From contig VBFX01000253.1 of NCBI GenBank assembly GCA_005889395.1, positions 1-11,154 on the forward strand: a stretch of 11,154 bases of DNA, in the 5' to 3' direction. Source of the stretch: Chloroflexota bacterium. Its GTDB lineage: Bacteria > Chloroflexota > Dormibacteria > CF-121. Under the pieces are notes generated by a model. It was not told the DNA's origin. It saw nothing but the letters and a program-made list of their open reading frames with translations, and made no database searches. Every line of letters begins with the position of its first letter. Position 1 is the stretch's first letter. The translations under genes and the position numbers were made by a program. Shown here piece after piece: positions 5,988 through 11,154 of the stretch.

Positions 5988-6986
5988 ATGGCGAGATTGA
6001 GCTTCGGTGTCTGCTTTGCGCCCGATCCGCCTCCCAGCCGTTGGGTGGATCTGACCAAGCTTGCCGAGGCCCAGGGTTTCGAGTACGCCTGGCTCTTCGA
6101 CTCGCACGTCCTCTGGCAGGAGGTCTACCCGATCTTCACGTTGATGGCGGCCAACACGCGGACCATCAAGATCGGTCCCTGCGTCACCAACCCGGGGACG
6201 CGCGATCCCACGGTGACCGCCAGCGCGCTGGCGACCCTGAACGCGATCTCCGGCGGCCGGATGGTGATGGGCATCGGCCGCGGCGACAGTGCCCGCCGCG
6301 TCCTCGGCCAGAAACCCGTCACGGTCGAGGAAATGGAGGCGGACTGCCGCCTGATCCGCGACCTGGCGGCGGGAAGGGAGGTCTCCTACGACGGCGTCAA
6401 GGTCCGGCTGAAGTGGGCCGAGCACGAGCTGCCCATCTGGGTGGCGGGCTACGGGCCGAAGGCGCTCCGCGCTGCCGGCCGTGTGGCTGACGGAGTCATC
6501 ATCCAGCTCGCCGACCCCGCCATCATCAAGTGGTGCCTGCAGTTCGTCCGCGAAGGTGCGCAGGAAGCCGGCCGCTCCTTCGATGACATCCAGATCCAGG
6601 CGGCCGCCCCGGCCTTCATCTCCGACGACCTGGAGGCGGCGCGCGAGCAGGTGCGCTGGTTCCCGGCGCTGGTCTCCAACCACGTGGTCGACCTCCTGAA
6701 GCGCTACGACGCGCAAGACCTCCCCAAGGCGCTGACCGATTACATCAAAGCGCGTGACCACTACGACTACTCGGAACACGCCCAGCGGGGCGCGGCTCAC
6801 GCCGACTTCGTTCCGGACGATGTCATCGACCGCTTCTGTGTCATCGGCACCGTGGAGCAGAGCCGCAAGCGGATCGAGGAGCTGATCGACGTCGGTGTCG
6901 ACCAGTTCAACCTCTACCTTATGGTGGAGAAACCAGAGGCGGTCATCAAGAAATACGGCGAGGCCATCATTCCGGCGTTCAGCTAG
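5988..6986 (+). CDS. LLM-class (F420-dependent type) oxidoreductase of a pyrimidine-catabolism subfamily
   Basis: This 332-residue protein has the luciferase-like monooxygenase barrel pattern: FEYAWLFDSHV near 31-41, a TIKIGPCVTNP strand (58-68), LNAISGGRMVMGIGRGD (83-99), then PIWVAGYGPKALRAAG and ADGVIIQLADP, and the end GEAIIPAF. It most resembles what I remember as the TIGR03842 group of F420-dependent LLM proteins, which recur beside hydantoinase genes. Its reaction is not established. Options include reduction of the pyrimidine ring in place of dihydropyrimidine dehydrogenase, or oxidation of a side product. Family resemblance cannot distinguish F420 from FMN as cofactor. ATG 5988 is preceded by AGGAG (5979-5983). 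The length is normal and no break is seen. The superfamily is sure, the subfamily probable, and the substrate inferred from context only. Confidence 0.87.
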   Translation: MARLSFGVCFAPDPPPSRWVDLTKLAEAQGFEYAWLFDSHVLWQEVYPIFTLMAANTRTIKIGPCVTNPGTRDPTVTASALATLNAISGGRMVMGIGRGDSARRVLGQKPVTVEEMEADCRLIRDLAAGREVSYDGVKVRLKWAEHELPIWVAGYGPKALRAAGRVADGVIIQLADPAIIKWCLQFVREGAQEAGRSFDDIQIQAAAPAFISDDLEAAREQVRWFPALVSNHVVDLLKRYDAQDLPKALTDYIKARDHYDYSEHAQRGAAHADFVPDDVIDRFCVIGTVEQSRKRIEELIDVGVDQFNLYLMVEKPEAVIKKYGEAIIPAFS

Positions 6987-7007
6987 CGAGGAGGAGGCGA
7001 CACAGAC

Positions 7008-7853
7008 ATGGCAAAGGTACGGGCGGCGCTGATCCAGGCGCACGCGAACATGCCCAAAGAGGAAGCGATCCAAAAGCACGAGGAGCTGATCGGGGAGGCC
7101 GCGGCCAAGGGTGCGCAGATCACCTGTCTACAGGAGATCTTCTTCGGTCCATATTTCTGCGCCGAGCAGGATCCCAAGTGGTACGACACCGCCGAGCGGG
7201 ACGACGGCCCGACCGTCAGGCGGATGCAGGCGCTGGCGAAGAAGCACAAGATGGCGCTGGTCGTGCCTTTCTACGAAGAGGCCCAGACCGGCGTCTACTA
7301 CAACACCGCGGTGCTGATCGAAAACGACGGCACGGTGCTGGGGAAGTACCGCAAGACGCACATCCCGCACGTCGGGCCCTGTTTCTGGGAGAAGTTCTAT
7401 TTCAAGCCGGGCAACCTCGGCTACCCGGTTTGGGACACGTCGGTTGGCCGGGTCGGGATCTTGATCTGCTACGACCGGCACTTCCCGGAGCCCGCCCGCG
7501 CGCTCGGCCTCAAGGGTGCCGAGCTCGTCTTCAATCCGTCGGCTACCGTGAAAACGCTGTCACGCTATCTCTGGGAGCTCGAGCAGCCGGCGCACGCGGT
7601 CGCGAACGGCTACTGGATCGGCGCCATCAACCGCGTCGGGATTGAGAAGCCGCTCAACGACGCGCAGTTCTATGGTTCGAGCTACTTCTGCGACCCGCGC
7701 GGCCGCATCATCGGCAAGGCTTCGGAGACCGAGGATGAGGTGCTGGTCTGTGATCTCGACATGGACATGAATCGGGAAGTGCGCAACACCTGGCAGTTCC
7801 TGCGCGACCGCCGCCCCGAAAGTTACGAGGAGCTCGTCCGGGAATTGCCATGA
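7008..7853 (+). CDS. Nitrilase-superfamily amidase, probable beta-ureidopropionase
   Basis: The 281-residue protein carries the full nitrilase catalytic set: E43 (LQEIFFGPYF), K116 (KYRKTH) and the nucleophile C154 (ILICYDRHFPE). The CYDRHFPE motif and NPSAT (176-180) are typical of bacterial beta-ureidopropionase and N-carbamoyl amidases. Beta-ureidopropionase cleaves N-carbamoyl-beta-alanine to beta-alanine, CO2 and ammonia in the cytoplasm, the third step of reductive pyrimidine breakdown. A long GAGGAGGAGG ribosome binding site (6988-6997) precedes the ATG, and the stop overlaps the next start (ATGA, 7850-7853). Alternatives are N-carbamoyl-D-amino-acid hydrolase in a hydantoin pathway, or N-carbamoylputrescine amidase. 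The semialdehyde dehydrogenase and aminotransferase downstream favour the beta-alanine route. The catalytic residues are intact. Confidence 0.87.
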   Translation: MAKVRAALIQAHANMPKEEAIQKHEELIGEAAAKGAQITCLQEIFFGPYFCAEQDPKWYDTAERDDGPTVRRMQALAKKHKMALVVPFYEEAQTGVYYNTAVLIENDGTVLGKYRKTHIPHVGPCFWEKFYFKPGNLGYPVWDTSVGRVGILICYDRHFPEPARALGLKGAELVFNPSATVKTLSRYLWELEQPAHAVANGYWIGAINRVGIEKPLNDAQFYGSSYFCDPRGRIIGKASETEDEVLVCDLDMDMNREVRNTWQFLRDRRPESYEELVRELP

Positions 7854-9181
7854 GGACGCTGATCAAAAACGGCACGGTGGTGACGGCGAGCGACACGACC
7901 AAAACCGATGTCTTGATCGACGGCGAGAAGATCGCCGCCATCGGCAGCGGGCTCGCCACCGGCACCGACCAGGTGATCGACGCGGAAAACCGCTACGTCA
8001 TGCCGGGCGCGATCGACGTCCATACCCACATGGAGCTCCCCTTCGGTGGCACCTTCGCGTCCGATGATTTCGCGACGGGTACCGCCGCCGCCGCCTGGGG
8101 AGGGACGACGACGATCGTCGACTTCGCGGTGCAGAGCTACGGTCAGACGCTGCGCCAGGGTCTCGACCAGTGGCACAAGAAGGCGCAAGGCAAGGCGCAC
8201 ATCGACTACGGCTTTCACATGATCGTGCGCGAGATCAACGACTCGATCCTGAAAGAGATGGACGCCCTGGTCAACGAGGGCATCCCGTCCTTCAAGCTCT
8301 TCATGGCCTACCCCGGGGTCTTCATGCTCGACGACGCGGCGATCTTCCGGGCGATGAGCCGCACCGCCGAGAACGGCGGCTTGATCATGATGCACGCCGA
8401 GAACGGCGGCGCGATCGACGTTCTCGTGAAACGCTACCTGGCGGAGGGGAAGGGCGATCCCATCAACCACGGCCTGACCAGGCCGGCTTCGATGGAGGGG
8501 GAGGCTACGGGTCGGGCGATCGCGCTCGCCCGGCTGTTTGCCGAGACCTGTCCGCAGTACCTCTACCTCAGCCTCGACGACCTGGGGCGGCCCGGTTTCG
8601 AAGGCGCCAAGTATGTTTGCTCGCCACCACTGCGGCCGCCATCGCACCACGACGAGCTCTGGAAGGGCCTGCTGCAGGACGACCTCCAGCTGGTGGCGAC
8701 CGACCACTGTCCTTTCCATTTCAAAGGCCAGAAGGACCTGGGGAGGGGCGATTTCTCGAAGATCCCCAACGGCTTGCCCGGCGTCGAGGACCGCTTCTCG
8801 CTCATCTTCCACGGCGGGGTGAATTCGGGGCGGATCACGCTCAACCGCTTCGTCGAGCTGGTGGCGACGGCACCCGCGAAGATGTTCGGCCTCTTCCCGC
8901 GCAAAGGCACGATCGCACCTGGGAGCGACGCCGATATCGTGATCTTCAACCCAAGGGTGGAGCGGACGCTCTCGGCGAAGACTCACCACATGAACGTGGA
9001 CTACAGTTGCTACGAGGGCATGACGGTAAAGGGCCTGCCGGAGGTCGTGATGCAGCGCGGCAACGTCCTGGTGCGGGAGGGAAAATTCCAGGGCGTCAAG
9101 GGTGCCGGCCAGTTCCTTCGCCGCTCGCCATTCCATGGGGTGCCGGCCAGTGAGCCGAGTCCGGTAGGAGCCAGATCATGA
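7850..9181 (+). CDS. hydA: Dihydropyrimidinase / D-hydantoinase with an internal gap removing one metal ligand
   Basis: The 443-residue protein is an amidohydrolase of the hydantoinase family, which opens the ring of dihydrouracil, dihydrothymine or hydantoins at a two-metal site. Seen are DVHTH (H58, H60), the lysine that is carboxylated in the family (K149 in SFKLFMAYPG), Y154, H182 in MMHAENGG, and D285 in VATDHCPFH. In hydantoinases as remembered the ligands are H58, H60, K150, H183, H239 and D315. Here the first four stay within one position while the aspartate is 30 lower, so about 29 residues are missing between them. The gap falls at IALARL-FAETCPQ (residues 223-235, about 8528-8540), where the family has a strand containing VVHVS/T and the fifth ligand. 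The frame is kept. As written, the enzyme lacks the H239 equivalent and would probably be impaired. It starts and ends in ATGA overlaps with its neighbours. Confidence 0.9.
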   Translation: MRTLIKNGTVVTASDTTKTDVLIDGEKIAAIGSGLATGTDQVIDAENRYVMPGAIDVHTHMELPFGGTFASDDFATGTAAAAWGGTTTIVDFAVQSYGQTLRQGLDQWHKKAQGKAHIDYGFHMIVREINDSILKEMDALVNEGIPSFKLFMAYPGVFMLDDAAIFRAMSRTAENGGLIMMHAENGGAIDVLVKRYLAEGKGDPINHGLTRPASMEGEATGRAIALARLFAETCPQYLYLSLDDLGRPGFEGAKYVCSPPLRPPSHHDELWKGLLQDDLQLVATDHCPFHFKGQKDLGRGDFSKIPNGLPGVEDRFSLIFHGGVNSGRITLNRFVELVATAPAKMFGLFPRKGTIAPGSDADIVIFNPRVERTLSAKTHHMNVDYSCYEGMTVKGLPEVVMQRGNVLVREGKFQGVKGAGQFLRRSPFHGVPASEPSPVGARS

Positions 9182-10626
9182 TTGCCACCAGGAACGTCCA
9201 GAGCTTCATCGGCGGCAAATTCCGCGATTCGCGTTCGGAAAAGACGGACCCGATTCCCAACCCCGCGACCGGAGAAACGATCGCCAGCCTTCCGCACTCG
9301 ACCCGCGAGGAGATCAACGAAGCGGTCGCCGCGGCCAAGCAGGCCTTCCCGGTCTGGAGTGAGACCCCGGTTCCTGAGCGGGCGCAGGTGATGTTCCGCT
9401 TCAAAGCGCTCTTCGACCGGCACATCGACGAGCTCTCCGAGATCGTCACCAGGGAAAACGGCAAGACGCTCGACGAGTCCCGCGGCGAGGTCAAGCGTGC
9501 TATCGAGGTCATCGACTTCGCCTGCGGCGCGCCGACACTGATGATGGGCCAGAACCTGGATCAGATCGCCAGGGGCATCGACGAGGAGCTGACGCGCTTT
9601 CCCGTCGGTGTCGTTGCCGGAATCACGCCCTTCAATTTCCCCAACATGGTGCCGATGTGGATGATTCCGGTTGCCATCGTGACCGGCAACACCTTCGTCC
9701 TCAAGCCGTCGCAGCTCACGCCGCTCTCGGCGATGCGAATCGCCGAATTGCTCGAGGAAGCGGGCCTGCCCCCGGGGGTCTTCAACGTCGTGCATGGAGC
9801 GAATGACGCCGTCAACCAGCTGCTCACCCATCCGGATGTTGCCGGGATCTCATTCGTTGGCTCGGCGACTGTTGCCGCCTACATCTATGCGACGGCAGCG
9901 GCGAACGGCAAGCGAGTGCAGGCGCTGGGCGGCGCCAAGAACCACATCCTGGTGATGGACGACGCCGACCTCGAGCTCTCGGCACCGCACGTCATCTCCT
10001 CGGCGTTCGGGAACGCCGGTCAGCGCTGCCTGGCGGGCAGCGTCGCGGTGGGCGTCGGCAAGATCGGCGACGCCCTTGTGCGCGAGCTGGCCAACGACGC
10101 GGCCAAGTTGAAGGTGGGTCCCGGGACGGATCCGAAGACGACCCTCGGTCCAGTGATTCGGGGCGAGCGCAAGAAGAAGCTGATCGAGTACATCGACGGC
10201 GCCCAGTCCGAGGGGGCGCAGCTCGTCTCCGATGGGCGGCAGGTGGATCAGACGGATGGCTTCTACCTCGGGCCGACGATTTTCGACCGGGTCACGCCCA
10301 ACATGAAGATCTGGAAGGAGGAGTTGTTCGGACCCGTGCTCGCGGTGATGCGCGCCAGCGACATCGATGAGGCATTGAAGCTGCTCAATGCCAGCACCTA
10401 TGGCAACATGGCCTCGATCTTCACCAGCTCGGGCAAGAATGCCCGCGAGTTCAAGCGCCGGGCGCAGGCCGGCATGCTGGGTGTCAACATCGGGGTGGCG
10501 GCGCCGATGGCCTTCTTCCCCTTCACCGGATGGAAGAACTCGTTCTTCGGCGACCTGCATGCGACCGGACAGGACAGCATCCGCTTCTACACGCGGCACA
10601 AAGTCGTGACGACGCGATGGCTCTAG
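9178..10626 (+). CDS. mmsA: CoA-acylating (methyl)malonate-semialdehyde dehydrogenase
   Basis: This 482-residue aldehyde dehydrogenase has N153 in TPFNFP, K176 in VLKPSQ and the nucleophile C284 in GNAGQRCLAG. QALGGAKNH (248-256) replaces the ELGG motif that holds the general-base glutamate in hydrolytic aldehyde dehydrogenases. This replacement marks the MMSDH family, which releases an acyl-CoA instead of an acid. In this operon it most likely oxidises malonate semialdehyde, formed from beta-alanine, to acetyl-CoA with NAD+ and CoA; methylmalonate semialdehyde from thymine would give propionyl-CoA. ATG 9178 overlaps the hydantoinase stop (ATGA) and has AGGAG (9166-9170) in front. The length is normal, and the C-terminus (FYTRHKVVTTRWL) is like that of other members. 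Its last 10 bases overlap the next gene. Confidence 0.92.
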   Translation: MIATRNVQSFIGGKFRDSRSEKTDPIPNPATGETIASLPHSTREEINEAVAAAKQAFPVWSETPVPERAQVMFRFKALFDRHIDELSEIVTRENGKTLDESRGEVKRAIEVIDFACGAPTLMMGQNLDQIARGIDEELTRFPVGVVAGITPFNFPNMVPMWMIPVAIVTGNTFVLKPSQLTPLSAMRIAELLEEAGLPPGVFNVVHGANDAVNQLLTHPDVAGISFVGSATVAAYIYATAAANGKRVQALGGAKNHILVMDDADLELSAPHVISSAFGNAGQRCLAGSVAVGVGKIGDALVRELANDAAKLKVGPGTDPKTTLGPVIRGERKKKLIEYIDGAQSEGAQLVSDGRQVDQTDGFYLGPTIFDRVTPNMKIWKEELFGPVLAVMRASDIDEALKLLNASTYGNMASIFTSSGKNAREFKRRAQAGMLGVNIGVAAPMAFFPFTGWKNSFFGDLHATGQDSIRFYTRHKVVTTRWL

Positions 10627-11154
10627 AGACGAGTGCGCGGCCGCACGTGCTGAGCGGCGAGGAAATCGTCGCCTTGTGCCGCCAGTACACGCTGTACGAC
10701 TGGACCGCGCAGTCCGCAGCCGACCCGATTCCCGTCGATCACGCCAAAGGCGTCTACTTCTACACCCCCGACGGCAAGCGCATCATCGACTTCAATAGCC
10801 AGTTCATGAGCGTGAATGCGGGGCACAGCGACCCGCGCATCGTCGAGGCGATCAAGCGACAGGCCGAGAAACTGGCCTTCATCAACCCCTTCATGGCGCA
10901 TGAGCCTCGAGCCCGGCTGGGCCAGAAGCTGGCTGAGTTGCTTCCCGGCGACATCAACAAAGTCTTCTTCACCCTTGGTGGTGCCGAGGCAAACGAATAC
11001 GCCGTCAAGATGGCCCGCTGGGTCACCGGCCGCCACAAGATCGTTTCGCGCTACCGCTCCTACCACGGCGCAACCGCCGGGGCGATCGCGCTGACCGGCG
11101 ACCCGCGCCGTTGGGCGAATGACATCGGAGATTCAGGCGTGGTGCACGTCCTCG
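10617..11154 (+). CDS. Class III (PLP-dependent) aminotransferase, probable beta-alanine transaminase (3' end off window)
   Basis: From ATG 10617, 179 codons are open to the right edge. The ORF overlaps the dehydrogenase stop by 10 bp in a different frame. The N-terminus matches class III aminotransferases: TLYDWTAQ (25-32), VYFYTPDGKRIIDFNSQF (46-63), NAGHSDPRIVEAI (67-79), the cofactor-phosphate motif FTLGGAEANEYAVKMAR (118-134) and YRSYHGAT (146-153). The catalytic lysine lies beyond the window. In this operon the best role is transfer of the amino group of beta-alanine (or 3-aminoisobutyrate) to pyruvate or 2-oxoglutarate, giving malonate semialdehyde for the preceding enzyme. A taurine or omega-amino-acid transaminase is an alternative. 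GCGATGG leaves no clear Shine-Dalgarno, so translation probably depends on coupling to the upstream gene. Confidence 0.88.
   Translation, partial: MALETSARPHVLSGEEIVALCRQYTLYDWTAQSAADPIPVDHAKGVYFYTPDGKRIIDFNSQFMSVNAGHSDPRIVEAIKRQAEKLAFINPFMAHEPRARLGQKLAELLPGDINKVFFTLGGAEANEYAVKMARWVTGRHKIVSRYRSYHGATAGAIALTGDPRRWANDIGDSGVVHVL

Noticed and set aside
5988..6986. The LLM protein as RutA, the uracil ring-opening monooxygenase
   Set aside because: The neighbours are those of the reductive pathway, no other rut genes are present, and the motifs fit the F420-type group better.
5985..7079. A 364-codon open frame on the minus strand opposite the LLM oxidoreductase
   Set aside because: It mirrors a clear protein family on the plus strand and has no family motifs; long antisense frames are expected in GC-rich coding DNA.
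7823..9136. A 437-codon minus-strand open frame opposite the hydantoinase
   Set aside because: Its sequence is rich in histidine, arginine and valine repeats typical of an antisense frame; the plus strand carries unmistakable amidohydrolase motifs.
1..11154. RNA genes, CRISPR repeats, transposases, terminal inverted repeats or phage genes
   Set aside because: Nothing of this kind was recognised on either strand; nearly all of the sequence is taken up by ordinary metabolic, transport and regulatory genes.

Overview
The window is GC-rich DNA from a free-living bacterium. Tight operons, GTG starts, codons ending mostly in G or C, an F420-type luciferase-like oxidoreductase gene and a zinc-finger anti-sigma factor with a large C-terminal domain together suggest a soil-type member of the Chloroflexota, Dormibacterota or Actinomycetota. 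This is inferred from protein style, and no marker gene is present to fix it.

Layout. (1) 1-643, minus strand: the start of an MlaE/YrbE-type lipid-transport permease that runs off the left edge. (2) 644-813: a divergent intergenic region with an AT-rich patch, a hairpin touching the permease start and a perfect 13-bp palindrome. (3) 814-4093, plus strand: an ECF sigma factor, its overlapping membrane anti-sigma factor, an ABC ATPase and an ABC-2 type permease, apparently one operon. The anti-sigma gene and the permease gene are both broken by frame changes, each apparently with loss of about 25-35 codons. (4) 4094-4336: a 243-bp gap with a possible convergent small ORF (minus strand, 4090-4230) and a good promoter and ribosome binding site for the next operon. 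(5) 4337 to the right edge, plus strand: an NCS1 permease, an LLM-class (F420-type) oxidoreductase, a beta-ureidopropionase-like amidase, a dihydropyrimidinase/hydantoinase, a CoA-acylating (methyl)malonate-semialdehyde dehydrogenase and the start of a class III aminotransferase.

How region 5 works together. The gene set matches the reductive pyrimidine-degradation route after ring reduction: uptake of the nucleobase or hydantoin (NCS1), ring opening of the dihydropyrimidine (hydantoinase), removal of the carbamoyl group to give beta-alanine (ureidopropionase), transamination to malonate semialdehyde (aminotransferase) and oxidation to an acyl-CoA (MMSDH family). The usual first enzyme, dihydropyrimidine dehydrogenase, is not in the window; it may lie beyond the right edge, or the LLM protein may supply a redox step. 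Start/stop overlaps (ATGA at 7850-7853 and 9178-9181, and a 10-bp overlap at 10617-10626) show close coupling.

The most notable anomaly is that the hydantoinase lacks a block of about 29 residues that should carry one of its metal-binding histidines. With the anti-sigma and permease lesions this makes three short internal losses in about 6.3 kb. Either the locus is decaying or the assembly dropped short segments. No RNA gene, CRISPR array, insertion sequence or attachment site was seen.
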